A DNA stretch of 64,000 nucleotides, from positions 1 to 64,000 of the forward strand of contig CAXXNX010000036.1 of assembly GCA_963664285.2 (NCBI GenBank), in the 5' to 3' direction. Every line of letters starts with the position of its first letter. Position 1 is the stretch's first letter. Positions 1-9,966 of this stretch are shown here, in pieces. The DNA comes from JAJCYL01 sp963664285 (GTDB lineage Bacteria > Bacteroidota > Bacteroidia > Cytophagales > Cyclobacteriaceae). A model generated the notes under the pieces. It had not been told where the DNA came from. It did not search any database and saw nothing but the letters and a program-made list of their open reading frames with translations. Both the position numbers and the translations under genes were made by a program.

Positions 1-2654
1 GTTGAGTCAGTGAATCTTCAGGGACCTCCAGCAGCAGATTTAGATATCGGCTGAATGTATCTAGCTGTTTCCGTCCATAGAATACCCGGGCCTCTTCGGA
101 AAAAGAGCTCCTAAAAGCCCTTAACTTAAGATTTTCTATGAAAAATAAATTCTTATAGACTACAAAAGCTGGAGCATAATGCCTATCCCTTCCCAGGAAA
201 TAAGCGAGATCTTTTCTCCAATCTGCAGCTAAAAAGTGCTGATCCTGCTCTTCCAACTGATTGATGTTGTACATATAAAGATCAGGGTATCCTGCACTCC
301 TGAAAAGACCAAGCTTTTGGGAAGTACTCCGATTATTCATAATGTCCAAATAGTCGAGGATAAACCCTTTTTTCTTCACTGTTTCGAGGTTTTTGGTATA
401 CTCCCTGATCAGTTTGGTGTCACCTTCGATAGGCTTTATCTTCTTTGCCAGGGCAATTTGATTAAAACCACGTAACTGGGCTTTTGATTTGCCTGATTTG
501 GTTGAATAATCTTCAGCCAGTCTTTCGAAGTACTGGTCAGCCAACTGTATAGGGAGTCAGCCACTTCAAAATCTCTAAGCTCCTCAAAAAACCTGCCCGA
601 TACCAACCAGTAATTAGCAGGATTAAACTTTAAACTGCTCCCATAAAGTATATCGGTTTGCTCAAAAACCTTTTTCCCTTGTTCGAATAGACCAGTGATA
701 GTATAGAATTGCAGTTTGGCCAAATGGTAATCGAGCATCGCATTGTAATCGATTAATTCACTTGACAGGTCTTCAAAATGAGATTTGTCCTCGAAATCAG
801 CCAATTTTGACCATACAGGCTTCAACAATTCTACATGTTCGTCGACGAACCCAATTAGTTGATCAGCTGACTCCAAATCATGAATGCGAATAAAATGTTC
901 CAAAGCCGGCACTGAAACCTCCTTCCACAAAACAGGGTTTTTCATCAAAACAGGTTGCCTGTATGCCGAATCAGCGCTAAAATATCCCGAGGCCTCAACA
1001 GCTCCGCTTACATCCAGGTCCTTTGGCAGAATTTCATCCGCTAATCGTTGGTATGCAATATCCATCAGGCTTTCCATATCCATTGCTTCTCCAAGGCGAA
1101 ATTGAATGGCCTCATTGGTGTATGGCTCCCGGAAAGAACTGTCCTGAACTATTATGTGATGAAGTGAACTGTACAATGACGAAACAGTACCCGGTTGAAT
1201 AAAAAGTAGGCTGCTTGTTGGGTTTCGTCCACAGTGGGCAAAGGCCGAATCTGCTAAAGCCAAATAGACTTCGTAATCTTTTAGTTGTGCAGCGCTAAGA
1301 GTTCGTTCTATTAAGTTGTAAAATTCACGGGCTTCGTCTAAAAGATTATCTGATCCAAAATTTTCCAATTGATCTATTTTATTAGAAAAATCACCGTAAG
1401 TGAGAAACGGATATTGGTCTACACGAATTTCATTTACTGCGCTAACGTTATTAATAATTTTAAGAGGAAGGGTAAGTATTTGATCATCTACCTTGGAGTA
1501 ATTCCCAGTGAAATAGCCACTCACTTCTACCAGGAAATATTTGTAAGCCTTGAGATCATCGAGGCTATAAAGCTCAGAGTTTAGTTGTTTGGAATTGCTG
1601 CCATTTTGCAATGCTTGCTCAGAATAAAAAGTTTCGATGGATAATTTGTCGCCAGATGGTTTTTCACGTTTACTGGCATATACCTCGTAAGTGGCTTCAA
1701 AAGCCCCAAGGGAATCAGCACAACAAGGCATGTTAATATCAAGGGTTAAATTGATTGCCGAATTCTTTTCATATTCAGAAACCCGAAAATCAGTTATGTA
1801 CGCCTCCTGCAGGCTGATATAAGATCATTGACCATCACCTTTTGAATGATCGTGTTACTCTGTTCTTTAAATTTTACATTATCATCAGAAAAAAACGTGG
1901 CTAGTTAAAAATACTCCCCCGGTGGGACTGACTGGGAAAGCGTTTCCTTCTTAAAATCGAAACTTGTAACCTGTCTCGACTTTTTAATTAATATATTGTC
2001 ATCCTCATCAACTAAAGTATCAGCTGAAAGCACAACTATGAGCTTACCTGCTATATTCTTATTAAAGTTCTCATAGTCCTTGATATTCACTGACCAGTCA
2101 AAAATTATGGGAGTTTCAGGCTTGATTATATACTGATAACTGCCTCCACCCTGTGTAGAATAGCCAGTCATTAATTCATAATCAATATTATAGATCTTTA
2201 CCGTCAGGATAAGGGTATTGCTCTGGTCATCATATTTTACCGTATCATTGGAATAGTATTTAGCTAATAAATAATACTCTCCCGGTAGAATTGTTTGATT
2301 AATCGTTTCCCTTTGAAAAACAAAATTTGTTACCTGACCCGATTTTTCAATAAGAGCCTTATCTTTTTCATCAATTAGAGTATCTGCTGAAATCACAACC
2401 AAGAGTTTCCCGTCCATTTTGTTGGTAAAGTTTATATAGTCCTGAATATTTATCGACCAGTCAAAAATAATGGGAGTCCCTGGCCTGACTATATATTGAT
2501 AAATGCCGTCACCCTGTGTGGAATAGCCAGCAATTAATTCATAGTTGATCTTGTCCTGACCACTTAGATGCAAAATACCAGTACCAAATACTGCAAGAAA
2601 GAATATCGATTTGAACACCATCCGAATATAGTAGAAAGTCATCTGCACATTCAA
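1..2654 (-). pseudogene. Large secreted repeat-containing protein, disrupted; 3' end lies outside the window
   Basis: One gene read leftwards from 2654. A signal peptide (hydrophobic segment ending near SGQ) is followed by two tandem repeats of about 115 residues, each starting YEL-GYSTQG and ending PGEY. After that comes a long helical, TPR-like region. Three lesions break it. An in-frame TAA at 1905-1907 replaces the Leu codon seen in the first repeat. An apparent AT duplication near 1815-1820 shifts the frame from VMVND into LQEAYITDF. A missing T near 543 shifts it again, after which the frame stays open to base 1 (DQYFERLAEDYS, then GFNQIALAKKIK). The three frames join into one continuous protein of roughly 880 residues, so they were one gene. 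The helical part may be a TPR/CHAT-type protein, but no catalytic domain is visible here. Function unknown. Confidence 0.7.
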
Positions 2655-2748
2655 CTTAAATCAATTAAACCTGCCATTTCGGTTGTGATTCTTTTCGAGA
2701 ATTATAACCTTTAACAAACGAAAATATTTTCCATCAGGCTTAATAATT

Positions 2749-4032
2749 GTGCAGGTCCAGGAGCTGGTAATATCAAAATCCCGACTAACCCTTTTGTCAG
2801 AGAAATATCACCGGGTGAGGAGCCAATCGGTCAATTTATGTAAACCATTAAAGGCTGAAGATTATGTGGTTCAACCAATCATAGACGTTAGCCCTCCAAA
2901 ATGGCATTTAGGACACACTACCTGGTTTTTTGAGGCCTTAGTATTGGAAAAATACTATGACAGCTATAAGATCTTTGATGCAGACTATGGCTATATGTTC
3001 AACAGTTACTATGAATCCGTAGGGGAGCGTGTTCTTCGACCCAATCGCGGGTTTATGACCAGACCGACTATTGAAGCCGTAATGAACTATCGTAATTATG
3101 TCAATGAACAAATGGAGGATTTTTTATCAACTCTAAATGATGAGCAAGTCAGAATCCTTGATCTATTAGAAATTGGCTTGAATCACGAGCAACAACATCA
3201 GGAATTACTTCTTACAGACATAAAATACATATTAGGTCACAATCCTCTGTTTCCAGCTTATCAAGTCAAAGCACCTGAGCCATTAAATAATCAGATTGAT
3301 GTTCCGAAATTTCTCAGGGTGAATGAAGACACCTATGAAATAGGCCATCAGTCTGATACTTTCTGCTATGACAATGAACTGGGCATGCATAAGATTTACC
3401 TTCAAGCTTTTGAGTTAATGGATCGGTTGGTAACCAATGGAGAATACCTGGAATTCATAGAAGCTGGGGGCTACCAGGAATTTCAATGGTGGTATTCCGA
3501 GGCCTGGGATTGGGTGAAAAATAATGATATTAAGGCGCCGCATTACTGGCATCAATTTGATAGTGTGTGGCATCATTACACCCTTAAAGGATTGCAAATT
3601 ATAAACACTTCAGAGCCGGTCACACATATCAGCCAATTTGAAGCAGATGCCTATGCTAGGTGGAAAGATCTCCGCTTACCTACAGAATTTGAATGGGAAA
3701 TTGCTTGCAGAATCCACAACCCCGAAGTTGATGTATCCTCCAATTTTGTAGAAGATGAGAGCTTCGGTCCGGTGGCCCAACCTGAAGGCAATTACCAGTT
3801 TTACGGTGACTGCTGGGAGTGGACTAATAGTGCCTATCTCCCCTACCCTTACTTCAAAACTGATCAAGGTGCGCTGGGAGAATACAATGGTAAATTCATG
3901 ATCAATCAGATGGTTTTGAGAGGAGGCTCGTGTGCTACTCCAAGAAACCATATCAGACCGACCTACAGAAACTTTTTTCATCCACATTTAAGATGGCAAT
4001 TCACCGGTATGCGTCTTGCCCGATATATTTAA
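2749..4032 (+). CDS. egtB: Ergothioneine biosynthesis protein EgtB (hercynylcysteine sulfoxide synthase type)
   Basis: Non-haem iron enzyme that joins a thiol donor to hercynine in ergothioneine synthesis. The N-terminal DinB-like domain carries the iron-ligand pattern: His at about residue 53 (WHLGHTTWFFE) and HEQQH at 146-150. The C-terminal formylglycine-generating-enzyme-like domain ends with GGSCATP and FTGMRLAR, as usual for the family. At 427 residues it is full length. The chosen start is GTG at 2749; no better ATG lies upstream, though an internal TTG near 2797 cannot be excluded. egtD follows 51 bp downstream on the same strand, giving the two-gene pathway typical of Bacteroidota. 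The gene is intact in a neighbourhood full of broken ones, which suggests it is still used. Confidence 0.9.
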   Translation: MQVQELVISKSRLTLLSEKYHRVRSQSVNLCKPLKAEDYVVQPIIDVSPPKWHLGHTTWFFEALVLEKYYDSYKIFDADYGYMFNSYYESVGERVLRPNRGFMTRPTIEAVMNYRNYVNEQMEDFLSTLNDEQVRILDLLEIGLNHEQQHQELLLTDIKYILGHNPLFPAYQVKAPEPLNNQIDVPKFLRVNEDTYEIGHQSDTFCYDNELGMHKIYLQAFELMDRLVTNGEYLEFIEAGGYQEFQWWYSEAWDWVKNNDIKAPHYWHQFDSVWHHYTLKGLQIINTSEPVTHISQFEADAYARWKDLRLPTEFEWEIACRIHNPEVDVSSNFVEDESFGPVAQPEGNYQFYGDCWEWTNSAYLPYPYFKTDQGALGEYNGKFMINQMVLRGGSCATPRNHIRPTYRNFFHPHLRWQFTGMRLARYI

Positions 4033-4083
4033 ACCTAACCTGATCAATATTTTCCAGTTAGTTAAAGTAGAAGATTTGAAATT

Positions 4084-5097
4084 ATGAGTGACCTTTTGAA
4101 CGAAAGTGCAGAAGCTATAGAATTATCATCGGGTGTTCATTCCTTACCGGACCAGGAATTTGCCCGGGACGTAAGCCGGGGACTATCAGGAAGTCCCAAA
4201 TATATATCTTCCAAATATTTCTATGACGAAAAGGGAGATGAACTTTTTCAACAAATCATGGAGGTTGAAGAGTATTATCTAACGAAATCGGAATACTCCA
4301 TTTTTAGCAACCAAAAAGAAGAAATACTCAAAACATTCTGCGGTGAGGAAAACTGCAAATTTGACTTACTTGAATTTGGAGCGGGAGACGGTTATAAAAC
4401 CAAGGTGCTGCTTAGGCACTTCCTGGATGAAAAGGCTGACTTCGAATACAAACCTGTAGACATTTCTTCGAATGTTCTGGAAACTATGTCTGAAGATTTG
4501 AGCATTGAGCTGCCCGAACTAAATGTTTCAGGCCTACGCGGGGAGTATTTCCAGGTACTTCAAGGCCTCAAGAAAAATGCTAATAAGCGACGGATAGTCC
4601 TTTTCCTGGGTTCAAACATTGGCAATTTTACCCGACCGATTGCTACCCAGTTTCTTCATCAACTAAAAAACGGACTGGCCCCAGGAGATCTGGTGATGAT
4701 CGGTTTTGATCTAAAAAAAGATCCCTCCAAAATTCTCACTGCTTATAATGACAGTGAAGGAATAACTCGAGATTTCAATCTGAACCTATTAAATAGAATT
4801 AACCGGGAATTGGTAGCCGACTTTAATACTAATAATTTTATCCATTATCCTTACTATGACCCGGCTATCGGGGAGTGTCGCAGTTATTTGATCAGTAATT
4901 GCAAACATACGGTCAAGATCCGGAGTCTGAATCAGATTGTGCACTTTAAGGCCTGGGAACCAATTCATACAGAGATTTCTACGAAATTCGACATCGAAAC
5001 CATCTATGATTTGGCACAAACCACCGGATTCACCATAGAGGCCAATTACTTCGATGAGAATAAATGGTTTGTGGATAGTGTGTGGAAGGTGGAGTAA
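4084..5097 (+). CDS. egtD: L-histidine N-alpha-methyltransferase EgtD
   Basis: SAM-dependent enzyme that trimethylates histidine to hercynine, the first step of ergothioneine synthesis. The SAM-binding motif LLEFGAGDGYKT lies near residues 95-106, followed by KPVDIS and the family signature FLGSNIGNF. YFYDEKGDELF near residue 45 is the usual N-terminal signature. Its 337 residues are a normal length and no lesion is visible. It sits directly after egtB in the same direction, so co-transcription is likely. ATG at 4084 fits well, with a purine-rich stretch just upstream. Confidence 0.92.
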   Translation: MSDLLNESAEAIELSSGVHSLPDQEFARDVSRGLSGSPKYISSKYFYDEKGDELFQQIMEVEEYYLTKSEYSIFSNQKEEILKTFCGEENCKFDLLEFGAGDGYKTKVLLRHFLDEKADFEYKPVDISSNVLETMSEDLSIELPELNVSGLRGEYFQVLQGLKKNANKRRIVLFLGSNIGNFTRPIATQFLHQLKNGLAPGDLVMIGFDLKKDPSKILTAYNDSEGITRDFNLNLLNRINRELVADFNTNNFIHYPYYDPAIGECRSYLISNCKHTVKIRSLNQIVHFKAWEPIHTEISTKFDIETIYDLAQTTGFTIEANYFDENKWFVDSVWKVE

Positions 5098-5263
5098 TAT
5101 GGACAAATGAGAAAGGATTAAACCACTCGAGGAATGGAATAGTGAAATTACAAATCAAGCGGAAGGGTATTGAAAAAATAAAAGAGAAAAAAGTATCGGA
5201 ATAATTATCCTTCACTCTTAACAAGCCCGACCCTTACTGACTTTGACGCAGGCGTATTACTAG
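5098..5263. other. Short intergenic stretch
   Basis: Gap between egtD and the IS630 element. No gene or clear terminator was seen. Confidence 0.4.
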
Positions 5264-5265
5264 TA

Positions 5266-6501
5266 TTAAGTTTCTTAATTAACATATCAATGATTACGCG
5301 ATAGTTAAATCTTCCATTTTCCACTTCCATTTAAAGATTGTTGGCATCTCATTGATTTCATTAATGTATTTCAATATCCGGTCTTTGAGCTCTTTCTTTG
5401 ATTTTACACGGATCCCCCTTAAAAAGCTCCTGGTCATTTTGCTAAAGAAGACTTCAATAAGATTTAGCCAGGAAGCATGTACAGGTGTAAATACAAATTC
5501 AAACCTATTAGGCACTGTTTTCAGGAATGCTTTTGTCTCTTTTGAAATATGGGCCGAATGATTATCTAAGATTATCTTGATCTTAAAGCTGACTGGGTAG
5601 AGTTCATCAAGCCCTTTCAAATATTCCACAAATTCCCTACTTCTATGTCTATCCTCGACCCGTGCATATATCTTGCCGGTAATCAAGTCGATTGATGCCA
5701 ACAACGAAACTGTACCGTGTCTTTTATATTCATGGTCCCTGCCCCAATTTGGGTGCTTGCCTGCTATGGGGCTTAGGTCAGTGGCGGTATTTTCTATCGC
5801 CTGCATTCCAGGTTTTTCATCGTAGGACAAGATGGCAATTATTGATCCTTCCGGTTTGTTAGCTTTGTAAAGTGCCACTTCTTTATAAACATGCAATACC
5901 TGGGACATCTTTCGGTTAAAGTCAGGGTCTTTCTTTTCTAGGTAATAAGATAGTTTGTGGGGCTTTACATCACTTTTCGACAGTATCTTTGAAACGGTCC
6001 CTTTCTGTATTTCGCCTAATGAAAGATGGCCCGCCTGTTTGCAATTGCCCCTTACATACTTGGCCAATGCATTATAGGTCCAAAATTCTGAGGCCATGCC
6101 CAAGTCTTTTGGTTTTGTGCAAGCTATCGATAAAAACCATGCCCTGGCCTCATTGGTGATCTTTGGGGTTGCCCCTTTTCTGGGAAGGTCGTTCAGAGAG
6201 GTCAGTATACCGTATCCTATTGCCCTATCAACAGTCCTTTCAACCTTTGGCCGATTCGTGCCAAGTTGTTTTGCTATCGAATTGATGCTTTGCCCTTTCC
6301 AATAACCAAGAAGCATTTTCGCCCTTTCAACCCGTGATTTGGCCTCAACCCGTGATTTACTTATAACCTCCAATGTTTGCTGTTCCTTTGTCGTAAATGA
6401 TATTTTCGCTCTTTTACTCTCAAATGGCATAGGGTTCACTATTTTTGGTCCAACTGCTAAGATAGAACTTTTATTATTGATATACTATATAGGAAACTAT
6501 A
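5266..6501 (-). mobile_element. IS630-family insertion sequence
   Basis: The ends are similar inverted sequences: the left end begins TTAAGTTTCTTAATTAAC and the right end, read inward on the other strand, begins TATAGTTTCCTATATAG; both continue to ATATCAAT. Both sides are flanked by TA (5264-5265, 6502-6503), the target that IS630/Tc1 elements duplicate. The right flank is IS30 transposase sequence, and TACTAGTC there matches the complete IS30 copy at 13.6 kb, so the element landed in an IS30. The left half of that IS30 is missing. Confidence 0.75.
5294..6439 (-). CDS. IS630-family transposase
   Basis: DDE transposase of 381 residues. The N-terminal helix-turn-helix region (SINSIAKQLGTNRPKVERTV) is followed by the catalytic core: LSYDEKPGMQAI, IILDNHSAHIS and ASWLNLIEVFFS, which supply the Asp, Asp and Glu. 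The start is GTG at 6439, with an ATG three codons further in as an alternative. It is intact and fills the element. Confidence 0.9.
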   Translation of the reverse strand: MNPMPFESKRAKISFTTKEQQTLEVISKSRVEAKSRVERAKMLLGYWKGQSINSIAKQLGTNRPKVERTVDRAIGYGILTSLNDLPRKGATPKITNEARAWFLSIACTKPKDLGMASEFWTYNALAKYVRGNCKQAGHLSLGEIQKGTVSKILSKSDVKPHKLSYYLEKKDPDFNRKMSQVLHVYKEVALYKANKPEGSIIAILSYDEKPGMQAIENTATDLSPIAGKHPNWGRDHEYKRHGTVSLLASIDLITGKIYARVEDRHRSREFVEYLKGLDELYPVSFKIKIILDNHSAHISKETKAFLKTVPNRFEFVFTPVHASWLNLIEVFFSKMTRSFLRGIRVKSKKELKDRILKYINEINEMPTIFKWKWKMEDLTIA

Positions 6502-6707
6502 TACTAGTCAGGATAAAGGGACAGTTGAAAATAGGATTGGGGTAATCAGAAGGTTTTATCCTAAGAAAACAGATATTAGATTTGTTACAGAGGAGCAAAT
6601 CAAAGTTGTTGAAAACAAAATCAATGAACGCCCTGTTAGAAAATTTAATTACCTAAACGCAAAGCAAGTGCTACAAAGGAAAATTGCACTTATTACTTGA
6701 ACTTACA
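6502..6707 (+). mobile_element. IS30-family remnant (3' part of transposase and right end)
   Basis: Nearly identical, in reverse orientation, to the last 67 or so transposase codons and terminal sequence of the complete IS30 at 13592-14702. It ends at the same terminal bases (CTTGAACTTACA). The 5' part was lost; IS630 now abuts it. Confidence 0.85.
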
Positions 6708-6814
6708 GTTGTCTAAAAACACATTACGAAAAGATTTAATATAAAAAGTTTGTAGTTTTAGAAACCCTGAAGTTAAGAGCCAAAGAATAACTAAAGACTA
6801 CAAACAATGCTTAA
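6708..6814. other. Intergenic stretch before IS1380 copy 1
   Basis: About 105 bp with no recognisable gene, ending in the TTAA (6811-6814) that flanks IS1380 copy 1. Confidence 0.4.
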
Positions 6815-8433
6815 CCCGAAAATTCATAGTAGACAATAAAAAACAGGCATAAATTGCTTATATTGAGATAGTTAGACAACAAAATAAGCAATTAATTTAT
6901 GCCTGAATATAAGGAAAAAGATACCGTATTTTATCGAGGAAAACAAGCTTTTAAATTTGATTTTTCAGCATCAGCGATTAGCTCAGACGGAGCGATATTG
7001 TTAAGTGAAAAAGTAGAGAGAAAGACTGGTCTATTAAAAAGCTTCGCCGCACTGATTCCTGACTATCGAAACCCCTTTTTTATCGAATACACTTATGAAG
7101 AAATGCCTCGCCAACGGGTGTTTTTAATGATGCAGGGCTATCAGGATTGCAATGACGAACAAAAACTCCGAGAGGATCCGGTGATCCGTAAAGTACTAGA
7201 TAGCGGATTATGTTCCCAGCCTACTTTAAGTCGATTTGAAAACAAGGCCGATCGGAGTCTGATCTACCAGATGAGTCAATGGTTTGTAGACCGTTATGTA
7301 GAGGAGTTGAAAGAGAAGACTGGTCAAATCATCATTGATGTAGATGGTACCGATGACCCTACTCATGGATCCCAACAACTCAGTTTGTATAATGGCTATT
7401 ATGGACAGACTATGTACCATGAGTTGTTCTTTAAGGACGGGAACACCGGTCAGGTCATTTTACCAGTACTACATCCGGGCAATTGTCACTCCAACAAATG
7501 GTTTGTGGCCTTATTGAAAAGGATTGTCATTAAAATCAGAAAAAAACTGCCCTCAGTAAAGATCCTTATTCGAGCGGATAGTGGCTTTTCAGGAGCATCT
7601 TTTTATCGGATAGCTAAGCAGTTTGACCTTCAATTTTGTTTAGGTATTAGTAGTAATGAAGTTTTAAAGACTTTTACCAAACAGACTATCATTGAAGTAA
7701 AAAGGAATATGCTTCAAAAATCATCAAACATCAAGAGTTTGTTGGCCCGTTTACTTACCAGGCCAAAAGCTGGGATCGTTCTGAAAAGCTGTACGCCAAA
7801 GTGGAGTCTACCGGAAAAGGAATGAATGTCCGTTACTTTGTGAGCAACTTTGAAGCGATGACCGCTCAACAGATTTACTTTGATTTTTATGTCAAGCGAG
7901 GTGATGCCAGTGAAAATCGAATAAAGGAACTCAAAAACATGACTTATTCCGACCGGCTTTCCTGTCATCGCTACTGGGCCAATTTCATGCGTTTAATCAT
8001 CGCTACCCTCTGTTATGAAATGTTCCGGCAGATTAAATTATTAATTGCCAAAACAAAACACCACTTTGCTAAACGATGGCAAGTGGACAATATCCGGCTT
8101 TACCTGATGAAGGTTGGGGCGTGCCTGAAAGAAAGGAAAAGATCATTGACAATACAATTCTCAAGAGCCTTTAGATATCAATACCTGCTGGGCGATTTGC
8201 TTACGGTGAACTGACCGATCAGTTAAACAGTTTAGTTTAATCAAAAAAATGTTCTTCCATAAGAACACAATAGAGCTTTGACTGAAAATTGAAAAATTCT
8301 AACAAAAAAACGCTCTAATGTCCTTTGAAATCCAGAAACCTGGTTGATCTTCAAATTAATACATACACTCCAATCAAAAATAGTTAGCAACCCATTATTA
8401 ATCCCAAAATTGGCGGCCTATGAATAATGCGGG
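6815..8433 (+). mobile_element. IS1380-family element, copy 1
   Basis: Flanked by TTAA on both sides (6811-6814 and 8434-8437). The left end starts CCCGAAAATTCATAG, one A fewer than the other copies; the right end finishes TGAATAATGCGGG, giving short imperfect inverted ends. The right flank is the head of a molybdopterin oxidoreductase gene, but the left flank is not the rest of that gene, so DNA has been lost here. Confidence 0.93.
6899..8214 (+). pseudogene. IS1380-family transposase, frameshifted
   Basis: Same protein as the intact 438-residue copies, but one A is missing in the run at about 7698-7702 (five instead of six). This splits it into a 308-codon part and a later part beginning in another frame. 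The first two catalytic Asp regions lie before the break, the Glu region (RGDASENRIKELK) after it. Intact copies read straight through, so this is damage and not programmed frameshifting. Confidence 0.9.
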
Positions 8434-8437
8434 TTAA

Positions 8438-8911
8438 GGGACTTGAGTTTGGTTCCTATTATTTGAAATGCCTCCTCCCAGAGGATAGGCTTATAATGCG
8501 AATCCCCTTCTTCCAATATCATAGGTTGAGTAATGCGCCCACTTTTACTGATTTCATAATCGGACCAGGTGGATAGCTCTTCAACTGAATATTTGGTAAA
8601 AAACTTGAGACCAACACGTTTATTAGTGGCCTCTTCGGAAATGGCTTTTACCCCATTTTCACAATATTCTCCCAGTAAAGATCGCTTTTCTGGGTCCGGC
8701 CAGGCACAACCAGGGTAGTCAAAACCCTCAACCTGGTTCATTTGTTCAGCGCTTTGAACCCGGTATTCCAATCCATCTCATTGTCTACATGCTTCAATGA
8801 TGAAATGACTGACTGCAAGCCAACAGCAGTTTTTTTTACTGCTTTCTTTTTTAATCCTGTGAACTTTTCCGGTGGTTGAGGATTTATCTTGTACGATTTC
8901 ATCCGATTCAT
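8438..8911 (-). pseudogene. Molybdopterin oxidoreductase (FdhF/YdeP-type), N-terminal remnant
   Basis: The N-terminus of the large FdhF/YdeP-type molybdopterin dehydrogenases: start at 8911, then VEGFDYPGCAWPDPEKRS, a CENGVKAISEEAT segment and HYKPILWEEAF. It is damaged twice. A missing A near 8742 separates the first ~55 codons from the motif-bearing part. IS1380 copy 1 then cuts the gene at about residue 155 of an expected 700 or more. The last residues of the surviving frame (NPHYS) are encoded by the IS end. The catalytic body is absent from the window. The upstream neighbours (small conserved gene and fdhD tail) support a former formate-dehydrogenase-like locus. Confidence 0.8.
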
Positions 8912-8947
8912 AATCTAGTGGGAAAAGTTAATAAAACAATTTCAAGA

Positions 8948-9328
8948 TTATTTCTTGCGGCTTAATGGGTTAGGAAAGGCATCGCTTTCATCCTCGTTTT
9001 TTCTCTTGTGCAAGCATTGAAAATCCTTCTCAATTAATATTTTGAGACCATCGCCCTGATCGGTATATTCCTGGTTTTCAATTCCAGCTTTATTAGAGTT
9101 GATCCAATCAAAGGCATCTGATTCCGGTAACAAAACCTTAATATGTCCATTTTTAAAGATCCCGACAAGTTCAGACACTTCCTCCGATAAACTGATTGAG
9201 TATTTAAGTATGTCGGATCCATTAGAGAATTCTGTCTGTTGCGTCACCTGTCCCTCGTTCTGCAATTCCTCCACTTCTTCCCGGGTTAACCGTAAACGAA
9301 TGGTATTTTCAAGAATTCTAATTTTCAT
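8948..9328 (-). CDS. Conserved hypothetical protein of the fdhD/FdhF locus
   Basis: A 126-residue soluble protein starting MKIRILENTIRLRLT, acidic, with no signal peptide or membrane segment. It lies between the fdhD tail (8 bp upstream) and the FdhF/YdeP-type gene on the same strand. From memory, small proteins with this N-terminus accompany formate-dehydrogenase-like genes in Bacteroidota; I cannot name a function. The frame is intact although both neighbours are broken, so it may be a survivor without a job. Confidence 0.6.
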   Translation of the reverse strand: MKIRILENTIRLRLTREEVEELQNEGQVTQQTEFSNGSDILKYSISLSEEVSELVGIFKNGHIKVLLPESDAFDWINSNKAGIENQEYTDQGDGLKILIEKDFQCLHKRKNEDESDAFPNPLSRKK

Positions 9329-9336
9329 TGTCTTAA

Positions 9337-9540
9337 TTAATGAAGCACCCGGTGAGTGCCATTATAAATGTTAAAATTACCCTCCCATACAAATCCAATA
9401 AGTGTCAGGTTAGTCTCTCTTGCCAACTCAACAGCTAGACTGGACAGGGCTCCAACAGCTGCCACGATTGGAATTTCTGACATCACCGCTTTTTGAGTAA
9501 TCAGGTATGAACGACTGACACAAAATCAAACTGTCACCAA
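9337..9540 (-). pseudogene. fdhD: FdhD C-terminal remnant
   Basis: A frame ending at 9337 reads SRSYLITQKAVMSEIPIV, then SSLAVELARETNLTLIGF and NFNIYNGTHRVLH. This matches the C-terminal part of FdhD, the sulfur carrier needed to activate formate dehydrogenases (family pattern: QKA..A.IP, LAVELA, L.GF, FN.Y). Upstream of about 9540 the frame is closed by stops. The Cys-rich FdhD middle (CGVCG type) is not seen in 9541-9850, so only the tail survives. Confidence 0.6.
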
Positions 9541-9915
9541 TACCTGAAAGCAACACTTAGGCTTATCGTCGTAGGTGCAACAACGCTTTAATTCAAGGCC
9601 GGTTAATTCTTTAAAAGTACTTCGGCCAAGTAACACACCTCCGGACGGTGTGTTGTAGCCTCTGACAAAGGACAATGTAACTCTTTATAAAAATACTTAT
9701 CATCTTCCTGCCAGGATTCTGAAAGTCCGCCAGATCTGCTGATTCCTGAAACTGATAACGGGGTGTTAAAAGAGCTAGATCAAAATGTGGTGCCCGCTCT
9801 AAACTAAGCCTCTTTTGATATTTAAGAATCGAACTGAATGTAACATACAAACCTCTCTGTTCAGGGGTAGTAAAAAAAATCAGAATTTATAATAGAATAA
9901 CATCCCCTATTGTGG
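9541..9915. other. Degenerate intergenic region
   Basis: About 375 bp between the fdhD tail and pyrG. One minus-strand frame (9611-9850) stays open for 79 codons but resembles nothing I know and has no supporting neighbour. It is probably decayed upstream coding sequence of the fdhD locus. Confidence 0.35.
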
Positions 9916-9946
9916 TTGCTAATTGTTTGGTCTTAACCTACCTTTG
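9916..9946 (+). promoter_or_regulatory. Bacteroidota-type promoter for pyrG
   Basis: TTG at 9916-9918, a 20-base spacer, then TACCTTTG at 9939-9946. This fits the -33 TTG / -7 TAnnTTTG pattern of the Bacteroidota primary sigma factor. It lies about 20 bases before the pyrG ATG. Confidence 0.55.
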
Positions 9947-9966
9947 TGTCCCGTAAGTCGCACAAC

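Noticed and set aside
6899..8214. Programmed frameshifting to make the IS1380 transposase
   Set aside because: Four copies encode the full 438 residues in one frame, and the broken copies shift at three different places.
9946..9966. GTG 9946 as pyrG start
   Set aside because: It overlaps the -7 element of the likely promoter; MASTKYIFVTGG is the family N-terminus.
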